Source: WQUF01 sp031549885 (GTDB taxonomy: Bacteria; Bacillota; Clostridia; Clostridiales; Clostridiaceae). Taken from it: a DNA stretch of 28,059 nt. This document shows positions 16,676 through 25,002 of this stretch, in pieces. The stretch lies in assembly GCA_031549885.1 (NCBI GenBank), contig JAVBPD010000063.1, positions 1-28,059 on the forward strand. The letters are read 5' to 3'. Every line of letters begins with the position of its first letter. Positions within the stretch are counted from its first letter, which is position 1. Under the pieces are notes generated by a model. The model was given only the letters and a program-made list of their open reading frames with translations. It had not been told where the DNA came from and searched no databases. Both the position numbers and the translations under genes were made by a program.

Positions 16676-17058
16676 AGTTTTCTGAGCCTCATTGTAATTG
16701 TTGATGTCAAGTTATTCATGTAAGGAGCAAGTAAAAAACCAATTCCTAGTTGTTCTAATTCATCTTTAAAACTTGAAGATTTTGTATAACTATAATCATC
16801 AAATGTTTCACTGTTATACCCTTCGTGATTTACTTCATTTATTTTTTTTGCAGCAAGATATTCTGTTATTTTAATAGCAGCAAGTTTAACTTCCTTAGGT
16901 ATTTCTATAAAATCCTTAAAATTATTTTTAGTAAACCATTTTATATATGATTGAGCCATTAGTATTTCATTTTCTAATTTATTTGTATCTCTATTTTTAA
17001 TATTTTCATTATCTGTATATAAAATCACATCATTTGTATCTATCCATAAATTATCCAT
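16672..17058 (-). CDS. Head-tail connector protein (YqbG-like)
   Basis: 128 residues from the ATG at 17058; an in-frame GTG lies one codon earlier, and a GGTGGAG motif overlaps this area, so either start could be used. The sequence is mostly helical: a MAQSYIKWFTKNN helix (residues about 33-45), IPKEVKLAAIKITEYLAAKKINEV, and a C-terminal GIGFLLAPYMNNLTS segment. This is the layout of gp6/YqbG-type connectors that bind the portal ring. It is the first gene after the small capsid-linked gene, in the order of skin and PBSX. Confidence 0.7.
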   Translation of the reverse strand: MDNLWIDTNDVILYTDNENIKNRDTNKLENEILMAQSYIKWFTKNNFKDFIEIPKEVKLAAIKITEYLAAKKINEVNHEGYNSETFDDYSYTKSSSFKDELEQLGIGFLLAPYMNNLTSTITMRLRKL

Positions 17059-17076
17059 CACTCCACCAATTTTAAG

Positions 17077-17334
17077 CTAATTTATTTTTATGAAATACCC
17101 TGTTTTTAGCAATGTTTCAGCATCTTTACTTGATACTTCAATTTCTGGATTATTTATAGAAACAGTTATAATTCCAGAGTAACTTAATCCCTTTATTAAT
17201 TGTAATCTAACAAGATTTTCATTACTTACTTGTTTATTTTTCTGTTCTTTTTTTATTAAAGTCTCACTTGATGCTTCAATTATTTCACTTACTGCATTAG
17301 AAACTTCCGTTTTACTTTCTAATGTTTTAGACAT
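17077..17334 (-). CDS. Small YqbF-like protein after the capsid gene
   Basis: 85 residues from the ATG at 17334, chosen because AGAGGTG lies five bases upstream; an in-frame GTG within that motif is less likely. The first 45 residues are polar and helical with many lysines and glutamates. Residues about 48-85 form a small beta domain: LVRLQLIKGLSYSGIITVSI, then DAETLLKTGYFIKI. The second part resembles the N-terminal domain of YqbF, encoded at the same place (after the capsid gene) in the skin element. Its function is unknown; a capsid accessory is possible. Confidence 0.6.
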   Translation of the reverse strand: MSKTLESKTEVSNAVSEIIEASSETLIKKEQKNKQVSNENLVRLQLIKGLSYSGIITVSINNPEIEVSSKDAETLLKTGYFIKIN

Positions 17335-17343
17335 AAGCACCTC

Positions 17344-18273
17344 TTATACTAATCCAGTTATTAATACAGCAGCTTCAGGCTCTTCAATAACTACATCAAA
17401 ATCAAAATGAACCACATAAAAACGTTTATCCTGATAAATTGCTTGTGGTCCTTCAGTTGTTTTTCTAATTATTACATTATATGTGTTAACCATAGCTAAA
17501 TTTTGAGGATTAACTAAAATAATCTTGTCATTTGGCATTTTAGGTATTTCAACAGCTTGAATAGCAGCTGGATTATTGAATAATCTATCTGCAAACATGC
17601 CACCATTCTTTAAAAACTCATTGTAAAGATATTTATCCCAATCCTGCTTTCTTGATGGAGACATAAGCCAATTTAATGTGCCATTATTATATTTGCTTGG
17701 TAGTTGTTTAAGTGCATCATAAAAAACATCAAGACACATTTCTCCGCTACTTTTAGAGCTTCTATCTTCTGTATGTGATTTTTCTTTTAATATTTTTATA
17801 AATCCATCATTAACTTTTAAAAAATCATAGTCAGGATCTGATGATGCAGTTGCTATATCACCATTAATAGATAAATCTTCTAAATCTATACCCATTTGTT
17901 TTGTCATTAGATTCGCTATAATTGATTCAAGATTTTCTCTTTCAATATTTTGTCTTAGTGATTCTTCAGTAATTTCCCAAGGTAATCTTACAGCAACACA
18001 TGAATATTCCAATTTGCTGTAATCTGGTTTTACTCTGTAATTATCATCAGTGTTTTCAATTTTCTTCCTTAGAATCCTTGGTTGTATTCCAATTTTGTCA
18101 ATCTCTCCAGTTGGAGATTTTTTCATTTGGTGACGAATCATACCACCTAAAACTGTATTTTCTAAAACTTGCACATAAAACTGCTCTGATTGTTCAGGTA
18201 ATAATAGACCTCCATTTACAAGATCTGCTGTTGTATTTGTTGTGTCTTTAATTATTTGTCTATTGTTTAACAT
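17344..18273 (-). CDS. xkdG: Major capsid protein (XkdG-like, HK97 fold)
   Basis: 309 residues from the ATG at 18273, chosen because TGGAGGAAG lies just upstream; in-frame codons extend 18 further but run into the hairpin leader. XkdG is about 311 residues, so the length fits. The N-terminus (NGGLLLPEQSEQFYVQVLENTVLGG), the IREHxxKSPTGEIDKIGI-like segment (here RHQMKKSPTGEIDKIGI), and SCVAVRLPWEITEESLRQNI are typical of this HK97-fold family. It is the shell protein; no delta-domain is fused, since scaffold is encoded by the gene upstream. Confidence 0.92.
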   Translation of the reverse strand: MLNNRQIIKDTTNTTADLVNGGLLLPEQSEQFYVQVLENTVLGGMIRHQMKKSPTGEIDKIGIQPRILRKKIENTDDNYRVKPDYSKLEYSCVAVRLPWEITEESLRQNIERENLESIIANLMTKQMGIDLEDLSINGDIATASSDPDYDFLKVNDGFIKILKEKSHTEDRSSKSSGEMCLDVFYDALKQLPSKYNNGTLNWLMSPSRKQDWDKYLYNEFLKNGGMFADRLFNNPAAIQAVEIPKMPNDKIILVNPQNLAMVNTYNVIIRKTTEGPQAIYQDKRFYVVHFDFDVVIEEPEAAVLITGLV

Positions 18274-18286
18274 TCTCTTCCTCCAT

Positions 18287-18322
18287 TTGTAAAAATAAAA
18301 AAAGCCCCAATTTGAGACTTTT
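18287..18322 (-). terminator. Intrinsic-terminator-like hairpin before the major capsid gene
   Basis: In the transcript, AAAAGTCTC (18322-18314) pairs with GGGGCTTTT (18308-18300), nine pairs including two G-U, around an AAATT loop. The T-rich run TTTTTTTATTTTT follows directly. It sits in the gap between the protease/scaffold and capsid genes, 14 bases before the capsid ATG. It may be an attenuator or an mRNA end-stabilising element. Confidence 0.65.
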
Positions 18323-18355
18323 ATCAAAATATTTATTCATTTTTTAATTTTCGTA

Positions 18356-19654
18356 TTAAAGAATTCCGCCACAATACCAATTTTTTATATTTGATTTTTC
18401 AATTTTTTGTTCATCATTTAAATTAGTTGAAACTTGCCTAACCTTTAACATTGAAGACAATTGGTCTTTTACAATTCCTGAAATTTCTTCTTTAGTTAAA
18501 TTTTCTTTAGAATCTTCATTAGTTTTTGTGCCTGCTTCTTCTTTAGTTAATTTGCTAAACTCATTTTTTATTATTTCTGTTATTTCTTCTTTTGTTAATC
18601 TTTGTTCAACTTCTTTTACTTCTTCTTCCTTCTTTTCACTTTTAGTTAATGTAGATTCAACTGCTTTTTGAACTGCTTCATTAATCATTTTTGTAATTGA
18701 ATCATTATCAATATTTGTTTCACTGTTTGATTCCTGTCCTTCATTATCAAATCCATCTAAAAAATCTCCAAGTTTACTATGTATTTCTTTTAGAGTCTTT
18801 TTGTTTGCCGATGAAAGACTTTTTCCAGATTTCTCAATTTCCATATCTTTTCCCTCTTTCTTTAGTGTTTTAATTACACTATCTTGTTTTAACAAATTTT
18901 GTATTACGATTGAAAATTCTTCCAAGGTTTCTCTTACTTTATCTTCATTTTCTTCATAATCATAATTATATGAATCATCATTCCATTTACCTTTTTTGAG
19001 TACATTATCTAAAGTATCTAGTGCTGTCCAAAAATTAGTGTCTTTACTTCTTTGTTGATATTTATCTATAAAATCACTTTTTTCAACCTTTTCTTCTTTT
19101 AAACCTAAAGCTTTTAAAAATTTATTGATAAAGCCTTGCTCAGATTTTGAGATATCAACATCGTCATCACTATATACTCCAATGCCACCCATGCTAAAAC
19201 CAGTTATTTCTCCCTTTTCAACTTTAGCCCAAACGTCATCATTAGTTATTTCCACTGTTAATAACCATGTGCCAGCTGGCACCACTTTATCATTTATTGT
19301 TGTTTCAGATTTAGTAACCCAATTTTCTACAACTGATATTCCATTTGCTTTTTTGAAATCATGTTGAAGATCAACACTGTTGCTATTTTTAGAAAACCAA
19401 TAAGCAGCTTTTTCAATTTCTTTTTCCGTCATAAAATTACCATGTGCATCCTCTGTCATTGGTTGATATACAATACCTGTAATGTAGTGTTTTTCATTAT
19501 CAACTTTCAGAATATCACCAAAACTATTGAAACTTGGTATATTATCTTTTTCTTTAATCAGCAAAAAATTTTCCATATTAGCAGCTTTATCAACAAGGCT
19601 TACAAAAGAAATTTTTGCTTCTTTTATTTCTATTGCTTTTTTAATATTGTTCAA
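18356..19654 (-). CDS. xkdF: Prohead protease/scaffold (XkdF-like)
   Basis: 432 residues if the TTG at 19654 is used. This start follows AAAGGAG by six bases, whereas the in-frame ATG at 19681 lies in a terminator T-run and has no ribosome site. Residues about 10-170 form the XkdF-type serine protease domain: ITGIVYQPMTEDAHGNFMT, then VDLQHDF with a candidate catalytic His98, then GEITGFSMGGIGVY with candidate Ser154. The rest is long, charged and helical with many Lys/Glu repeats (KLTKEE-type), as expected of a scaffold that is digested. The final segment (NIKNWYCGGIL) is short and hydrophobic. It precedes the major capsid gene as in PBSX. Confidence 0.88.
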   Translation of the reverse strand: MNNIKKAIEIKEAKISFVSLVDKAANMENFLLIKEKDNIPSFNSFGDILKVDNEKHYITGIVYQPMTEDAHGNFMTEKEIEKAAYWFSKNSNSVDLQHDFKKANGISVVENWVTKSETTINDKVVPAGTWLLTVEITNDDVWAKVEKGEITGFSMGGIGVYSDDDVDISKSEQGFINKFLKALGLKEEKVEKSDFIDKYQQRSKDTNFWTALDTLDNVLKKGKWNDDSYNYDYEENEDKVRETLEEFSIVIQNLLKQDSVIKTLKKEGKDMEIEKSGKSLSSANKKTLKEIHSKLGDFLDGFDNEGQESNSETNIDNDSITKMINEAVQKAVESTLTKSEKKEEEVKEVEQRLTKEEITEIIKNEFSKLTKEEAGTKTNEDSKENLTKEEISGIVKDQLSSMLKVRQVSTNLNDEQKIEKSNIKNWYCGGIL

Positions 19655-19681
19655 TGTGTTCTCCTTTCTTGTTTTTGACAT

Positions 19682-19719
19682 AAAAAAAGAGATAATTCCA
19701 CTTTAAATGGTATTATCTC
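19682..19719 (-). terminator. Intrinsic terminator before the protease/scaffold gene
   Basis: The transcript reads GAGATAAT, a 15-base region with an inner CCA/TGG pairing, then ATTATCTC and TTTTTTT. The outer stem is eight perfect pairs and the T-run is seven bases. It ends at the base where the in-frame ATG of the next gene begins, which helps decide that gene's true start (TTG further down). It probably stops or weakens read-through from the terminase-portal segment. Confidence 0.8.
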
Positions 19720-19722
19720 TCA

Positions 19723-19751
19723 TTTATAATTATTTAATTTTTGTTTTACAA
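19723..19751 (-). promoter_or_regulatory. Candidate sigma-A promoter in front of the protease/scaffold gene
   Basis: TTGTAA (19751-19746) and TATAAA (19728-19723) are separated by 17 bases. Matches to TTGACA and TATAAT are 4/6 and 5/6. The likely start of transcription lies near 19716, inside the left arm of the terminator hairpin. AT-rich sequence gives chance matches, so this is tentative. Confidence 0.4.
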
Positions 19752-19759
19752 TGTGTATA

Positions 19760-20257
19760 CTAAAATATTTTGTTAATACTATCAAAGATCGATAAAATTT
19801 TTATATGATAATCTTTTGATGCTGCCCATTTACCGCTCAAGTCTTCCCAATGCGTCGCAAACCCACGATTAACATACTTGAATCTTGGATCTATAAGCCT
19901 TCTTTCTTTTGGTAATTCTTTTGTAGAAGCATATGCAAATAGATGTTGAATATGAGCTTCAACACCATCTTCTATATTATTAAAACTAGCTCCACATGCA
20001 CCTCCACCAATAGCACCTAACCCACAAAAATTATATTGAGTCACTTTAACATCATTGCCAAAAGCGAAGTTGCCAGTTTCCAGTAAAGACTGACAAAATG
20101 CTATATCCCATCTAATTTCATATATTTCTCCAATGTTTTTATAAATATCACAAATTCTATTATCTATTAATTTGTTTTTAATGCTTAAATAGTTTTTTAT
20201 TTTATCAAGAATAGTTTTATCAGTAACAATATTAATTATCTTAGTTTTACTACTCAT
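19760..20257 (-). CDS. Glucosaminidase-domain peptidoglycan hydrolase in the head module
   Basis: 165 residues, with AAGGAAGG before the ATG; the start overlaps the previous gene's end by eight bases. Residues about 45-160 match GH73-type endo-beta-N-acetylglucosaminidases: WDIAFCQSLLETGNFAFG with candidate catalytic Glu60, then YNFCGLGAIGGG, then GVEAHIQHLFAYAS and FKYVNRGFATHWEDLSGKWA. It would cleave peptidoglycan glycan strands. There is no signal peptide and no wall-binding repeat, so it is not a normal endolysin. It lies between the minor head gene and the protease/scaffold gene, an unusual place. A virion-associated enzyme for DNA entry is a reasonable inference; late lysis is an alternative. 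Confidence 0.85.
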   Translation of the reverse strand: MSSKTKIINIVTDKTILDKIKNYLSIKNKLIDNRICDIYKNIGEIYEIRWDIAFCQSLLETGNFAFGNDVKVTQYNFCGLGAIGGGACGASFNNIEDGVEAHIQHLFAYASTKELPKERRLIDPRFKYVNRGFATHWEDLSGKWAASKDYHIKILSIFDSINKIF

Positions 20258-21146
20258 CTTTTCCTTCCTTCTTATCTATTTCTGCAATAGCTTCCTCTTG
20301 AAGTTTTTGTCTATCCTCAAGTGATAATCCTAAAATATCTTCATTTATTATTTCTTCAAAGGTACAATGACAATTTACACTTTCTTTAGCTGGAAGCATT
20401 GTATCTCTTGGAAATCTAGCATCATATCCATTTACATCAAAATATTTACCTTTTTCTATGACTGTTCCATCTAAGTCTATATGAACTTTCCTTGGGCTTA
20501 TTCCTTTTGTTCCAGAATGCCTCCACATATATTTAACTACTGAAGGATTTTGAATAGCTGCTTCATTTCTTGCATAACTGTGAGCTCGTAAAGTTTCATT
20601 TAAAGCGATTGTTCTAGCTCTCTCTCTAGACAATCCATGACTACTACTTATATTAAGTGCTATTTCTTCAATAGAACTTCCATCATTAACTCCTTTTTGC
20701 AAAACGCTTCTTATTGATGTTACAGTTTCTTCATTTGTACTTTTAATTAAGTTTTCACTCCATTCATTTACAAATTTCGAAGTAAATTTTGATGGAGTGT
20801 TAAAAAACAAGTCTTTATCATTTTGTTTTAAATATGAATTACCAAATCTTATGATTTTATCTTCATACTCTTTCTTCATAAAGTCATCTAATTTTGAATC
20901 ATTAATCTTGTCTTGAATACTCTTCATGTATTCATTAATATTATTAATATCTATATTTTCATCAATTTCATCGCTAACAACATCTAACGCCTCATCAAAT
21001 GTATCTACAAATTTATTCTCAATATTGTTTATCATTTCAATAGTTTCATCAATATTTACATATCCTATTTTCTTTAGTTCTTTTTTCTTATCTTCTTCAT
21101 CTGCTTTTAAAATAACATCAATTAATTTAATGACATCTTCAAACAT
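20250..21146 (-). CDS. Minor head morphogenesis protein (Mu F / SPP1 gp7-like)
   Basis: 298 residues. The C-terminal 130 residues carry the Mu gpF/SPP1 gp7 domain: RARTIALNETLRAHSYARNEAA (in pieces at about residues 180-202), MWRHSG-x-x-x-x-x-PR-x-x-H-I-D-L-D-G, and the final NCHC motif followed by TFEEII. The N-terminal half is helical and acidic, with dense Asp/Glu. Such proteins bind the portal and are carried in the head; in SPP1 gp7 affects DNA ejection. The start overlaps the portal gene end by eight bases, so translation is likely coupled. Confidence 0.88.
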   Translation of the reverse strand: MFEDVIKLIDVILKADEEDKKKELKKIGYVNIDETIEMINNIENKFVDTFDEALDVVSDEIDENIDINNINEYMKSIQDKINDSKLDDFMKKEYEDKIIRFGNSYLKQNDKDLFFNTPSKFTSKFVNEWSENLIKSTNEETVTSIRSVLQKGVNDGSSIEEIALNISSSHGLSRERARTIALNETLRAHSYARNEAAIQNPSVVKYMWRHSGTKGISPRKVHIDLDGTVIEKGKYFDVNGYDARFPRDTMLPAKESVNCHCTFEEIINEDILGLSLEDRQKLQEEAIAEIDKKEGKDE

Positions 21147-22776
21147 TTGTATTTACCTGTATTTTCTGTAGTTTCAACATTTGTTTTTTAACATCTTTTA
21201 AGTGAGATATTAATTCATCATTTGTATTTTTAGATATTTCATCATTTTGTTTATTATCTATAATTTGTTCATTTGATTTTGGTGTTTGTTCAGTATTTAT
21301 ACTAATTTGTTGCTGTTTTAGCTGTTCTTGTTGTATTAGCATTTGTTGTACAGCGAGTGGAATATTAGCCCAATCGTTTTTAAAATCTTCTGATTCTTTT
21401 CCAATTGTTTTATATGTAAGTTCTTTTAAGAAATTAGGAGTTATTGATCCTCCCTTTTCTGCGATAGTTAGTATTTTGAATAAATCATCAATATTGGTAA
21501 GGTCAGGTCCTTTAAAATAAACCTCAACATATTTAAAATTATAATCATTTAATAATTTATTATTTATAATCCATTCTAAAGAACGCCTATATCCTGTAAA
21601 TACTTGCTTTTCGGTAATTTCTATAGAAGCAAAAGAAGTAGCTCTATTGTAATCAGTTGAATATCCAACAAAAATATCAGGTAACATGAATGCTGATTGT
21701 ATCTTTTTTCTTGAACTTTCAATATAATTAGAAAATAATTCATCTTTCTGCAATATCTCAGCTAAAGGTTTTATTTCAACTTCAACATTTGATTTATCAT
21801 CTAGAACAGTCTTTCCCTCAAAGTTTTCAGCTTCAAGTACTAAAAATGAATGTTGTCCAGCCTCTCCCTTTATTGAATTTACATATTGTTGTAAATCATC
21901 CCAACTTTTATCTGATAATGTACCATTTTTAACTATGATCATCATTGGAGTATGCCTGCCATTGATAAAATAATTCTCATTTAAATTTTCGGCACGCCTT
22001 GCTCCATCTGTGCTAATTACTGTTCCAATCCACCTTGGAGTTCCATATATACCTCTACCAATTTTAAATTCTATTATTTCATTAGCTAATTTAAAAGATT
22101 GAGAAGATGATGAAATATCAATATATTCTCCAGTTCTCATATCCATTGTACGTGGATCACCTAGCTCTTTAAAATAGATAGTTTCTCCATTTACATTTTG
22201 TCTATATTTTCTAAATCTTTTAGGTCTTGTGATATACAAACCATTCTTTTCAAATATTACATCTACACACTCTTTTTGAAGTGCTGATTTCAAAATTGTT
22301 GACGGGTCTTCAATCTTGCAAAGCTCTACTACCTTTCCCTCTGCATCTCTAATAACTTCAACAAATGAAATTGCATATGTTTCCATATCGTCAATAACCT
22401 CTTCAAATAATTCTTTTGTGTTTTTTTCTAATGTCAAACAATCAATAATAAAAGAAAGATTATCAAACTCTTTTTTCATATCATCAGTTTCTTTTGCACC
22501 ATTAAACTGATCTTTATATTTTACTCCAATTCCAAATCCAGCAACATTATTTTTATAGGCTCTAATGCATTGCGGAAGGATAGATGAGTGATTTACTATT
22601 TGAAGATAATTATCAAGTGCTACATCAGGGTTTATGTAGTCGCTTAATCCAATTCCTGAATTTAAATAGTCTAAATTTTTTTCTTCATATGTTTTATTTG
22701 CGCTCGCACTTACATTATTTTCTTTAATTATTTTTACTTGAACTTTATTTTTCTTGTTTTTAGTAATTGATTCCAT
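21139..22776 (-). CDS. xkdE: Portal protein (PBSX XkdE-like)
   Basis: 545 residues, with AAAAGGTGAG just before the ATG and a 17-base overlap with the terminase gene. The core has the portal pattern of PBSX-type phages: NPDVALDNYLQIVNHSSILPQCIRAYKNNVAGFGIG-like segment at residues about 49-84, a GTPRWIGTVISTDGARRAENLNENYF segment, then KDELFSNYIESSRKKIQSAF and PDIFVGYSTDYNRATSFASIEITEKQVF. The C-terminal about 70 residues are Gln/Asn/Lys-rich coiled-coil. It forms the ring at one head vertex through which DNA is packaged. The neighbours (terminase, minor head) are as expected. Confidence 0.92.
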   Translation of the reverse strand: MESITKNKKNKVQVKIIKENNVSASANKTYEEKNLDYLNSGIGLSDYINPDVALDNYLQIVNHSSILPQCIRAYKNNVAGFGIGVKYKDQFNGAKETDDMKKEFDNLSFIIDCLTLEKNTKELFEEVIDDMETYAISFVEVIRDAEGKVVELCKIEDPSTILKSALQKECVDVIFEKNGLYITRPKRFRKYRQNVNGETIYFKELGDPRTMDMRTGEYIDISSSSQSFKLANEIIEFKIGRGIYGTPRWIGTVISTDGARRAENLNENYFINGRHTPMMIIVKNGTLSDKSWDDLQQYVNSIKGEAGQHSFLVLEAENFEGKTVLDDKSNVEVEIKPLAEILQKDELFSNYIESSRKKIQSAFMLPDIFVGYSTDYNRATSFASIEITEKQVFTGYRRSLEWIINNKLLNDYNFKYVEVYFKGPDLTNIDDLFKILTIAEKGGSITPNFLKELTYKTIGKESEDFKNDWANIPLAVQQMLIQQEQLKQQQISINTEQTPKSNEQIIDNKQNDEISKNTNDELISHLKDVKKQMLKLQKIQVNTNV

Positions 22777-24742
22777 TTCTCACCTTTTCATTTGTGTTTA
22801 CTGGCAAACATAATAATAACACGCAATCAGCCTCATCAGGTGAAGCTATATTACGTGCTTTCATGTCCTTTTTACTTTCTATTCTCATTTTGCTTTGATC
22901 TGTCATATAGTATTTTCTACAGCTTAACTGTCCAATTAAATCATCATTATCAGGCAATTTTACATGAGGTCTTTTATCTTCATTTTCAATACTTAATAGG
23001 TCTTTCAATATACCCATCATTAAAGTAGTTGAATCATCAAAATATTTATGTTTAATTTTTCTTCCAAATTGAATTGGAAGAATATCCATATTTTTATATT
23101 TATTTGATTCAGATTTTTTTATCTGTCTTAACCTATCTGTAACTCCTCCACCAACTCCACTATCATCAATTTTAACTGAAATAATTCCTCTAAATTTATA
23201 CTTTTCTTGGAGTTCTAGAAATAAAATCGCTATATCTGATGCTGTGCGCATTGTATCTTGGCCATTAATAATTTTGTTAAATTCTATCTTTTCATTGATT
23301 TTAGAACCAATTACCGTTTTATCTTCTCCAAATCTTGCAATATCAGCAGATATATGTATACTTTCAATTTCTCCAATTTCATACTCATAGTTTATTGCAT
23401 TCATAACAAATTGGAGTGGAATCATTACATCATCTTCATCAACAGGAAATTCTCCATATATTCTTACCCTAACCACATTGCTATTTTCACCATATTTTTT
23501 AATTAAACTTTGTATATTCTCTTTGTTTGTTCTTTCAACATTTAGTGAATTTACAGCATGAGTTTTATACAATGATCTATCTCTATGATGACTATCAAAG
23601 AATGTTCCTGTAGTTTTTGTTGGGTTACTACATAATAAAAGTTTATTATTAACTCCTGATAAAGTACCTAAAATCGCTTCCATAATTGGATCAGCAACAC
23701 CAGAAGCTTCATCTACAATAAATAACATATTATCTTCATGATATCCTTGCATGTTTTCTGCCCTTGTTGCTGTTTTAGCTGTAGCAAACCACCTATCAGA
23801 ATTATTTTTCATATAAACTTTAGTCTTAGTCCACTCTAATATTTCTTTTAAACCTTGAGATTTATTCAACCATTTCGAAACTTCAGCCCACAAAACATCA
23901 AATAATTGTTGCATTGTTGGAGCTGTAGCTACTATTTTTGCATTCTTAAAACATGATAAAAACCATAACAATATACATGCCTCTAAAGATGTTTTACCAA
24001 CACCTTGACCAGATCTAATTGATACTTTATCAGAATTTGCTATATCTAATAAAACTTCTTTTTGCCATTCATCAGGTGTAAATGATAATACCTCATTACA
24101 GAATAAAACTGGATTTTTCCTATATTTTTCTTGTCTACTTGAAAGTAAATTTTCTTCACAATTTTCATTTTGTAATAATGCATCTAACCATTGCTGTGCA
24201 ATATTATTTTCAGTTGTCTTATTCTTCAGTTCTAACTCATCTTTTACATTAAGTATTCCTAGTGTTTCTCTTTGCATTTTTTGCAGTTTTTCAAGTGCCG
24301 TAGTTAAATTTAAGATTTTTTTATCGTTAATACTTTCTAGTTTTTTTTCGTTTATAAAATCTGTTGATGTATTTCCATCTGTAACTCTCAATTTATCTAC
24401 GTAATAGAATAGTTTATTGCTATCCTTTAACTCTGCATTTAGTGCATTTAGTATCATCATACTTGTTTCAAGGTGAAGTTTTTTATAACTCAAAATATCA
24501 TCAGTCATTATTTTCTCAGTTTTTTCAATGACTTTTCTGTTTATATTTTGTTTATATTTTGTTCTTTTTTCACTCCATTTATTTTCCATAGAATACTTGC
24601 GAATCCTATTGTCTGAGATATTATATTTTTTACTTAATTCTTCTAAAGTTATAGGTTTTTTATTTATATCAGTAACATACTCTTTTTCAATTTTAACCCA
24701 ACTTATTTTCTCTTTTTTATCTTTAGTTATCTTCTTTGACAT
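22760..24742 (-). CDS. terL: Terminase with fused small-subunit-like N-terminus (TerS-TerL)
   Basis: 660 residues from the ATG at 24742, preceded by AGGTGAGG; an in-frame GTG seven codons earlier has no ribosome site. Residues about 1-190 look like a phage terminase small subunit: KPITLEELSKKYNISDNRIR is a DNA-binding HTH, then KYSMENKWSEKR and long helices ending LQKMQRETLGI. Residues about 210-660 are the large subunit. Walker A is GQGVGKTS near 245-252, Walker B is MLFIVDEA near 339-346, the coupling segment is LLLCSNPTKTTGTFF, and the nuclease starts at HISADIARFGEDKT (Asp467 region) with VKIDDSGVGGGVTDRL. It recognises, cuts and pumps DNA into the head. No separate small subunit gene is present in the window. 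Confidence 0.88.
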   Translation of the reverse strand: MSKKITKDKKEKISWVKIEKEYVTDINKKPITLEELSKKYNISDNRIRKYSMENKWSEKRTKYKQNINRKVIEKTEKIMTDDILSYKKLHLETSMMILNALNAELKDSNKLFYYVDKLRVTDGNTSTDFINEKKLESINDKKILNLTTALEKLQKMQRETLGILNVKDELELKNKTTENNIAQQWLDALLQNENCEENLLSSRQEKYRKNPVLFCNEVLSFTPDEWQKEVLLDIANSDKVSIRSGQGVGKTSLEACILLWFLSCFKNAKIVATAPTMQQLFDVLWAEVSKWLNKSQGLKEILEWTKTKVYMKNNSDRWFATAKTATRAENMQGYHEDNMLFIVDEASGVADPIMEAILGTLSGVNNKLLLCSNPTKTTGTFFDSHHRDRSLYKTHAVNSLNVERTNKENIQSLIKKYGENSNVVRVRIYGEFPVDEDDVMIPLQFVMNAINYEYEIGEIESIHISADIARFGEDKTVIGSKINEKIEFNKIINGQDTMRTASDIAILFLELQEKYKFRGIISVKIDDSGVGGGVTDRLRQIKKSESNKYKNMDILPIQFGRKIKHKYFDDSTTLMMGILKDLLSIENEDKRPHVKLPDNDDLIGQLSCRKYYMTDQSKMRIESKKDMKARNIASPDEADCVLLLCLPVNTNEKVRNGINY

Positions 24743-24772
24743 CACCTCACCTGCAATAAACACCTCAATTTT

Positions 24773-24952
24773 TTAATTGTATTTTATAAATGCATAAACA
24801 GCCAAATTACCATTATTATTTTTATTTATCATTTTTATTTTCTTCTTTTCAACACCATTTGAATCTTTTATTATTGAAGTTATTTTTTCTTCTAATGTTG
24901 TATTATTTATTCTTTTATATATGTCATCTGCTAATTCTAATTTTTTTTTCAT
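24773..24952 (-). CDS. 59-residue orphan protein before the terminase
   Basis: A short frame starting ATG at 24952 behind GGAAG and ending TAA at 24773. The protein is lysine-rich with a helical N-terminal half (LELADDIYKRINNTTLEEK) and a C-terminal NGNLAVYAFIKYN. No known family is recognised and no motif is visible. It sits between the radical SAM gene and the terminase gene, where many phages have a small packaging or regulatory gene. With the terminase small subunit apparently fused to the large one, it need not be a TerS. Function is unknown. Confidence 0.6.
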   Translation of the reverse strand: MKKKLELADDIYKRINNTTLEEKITSIIKDSNGVEKKKIKMINKNNNGNLAVYAFIKYN

Positions 24953-25002
24953 TAAACACTTCCAATTTAAAGATTAATATTAACTTATTTTTATGTTATA
25001 AA

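Noticed and set aside
19655..19681. ATG at 19681 as start of the protease/scaffold gene
   Set aside because: It lies in the T-run of a terminator and lacks a ribosome site, while TTG at 19654 follows AAAGGAG by six bases.
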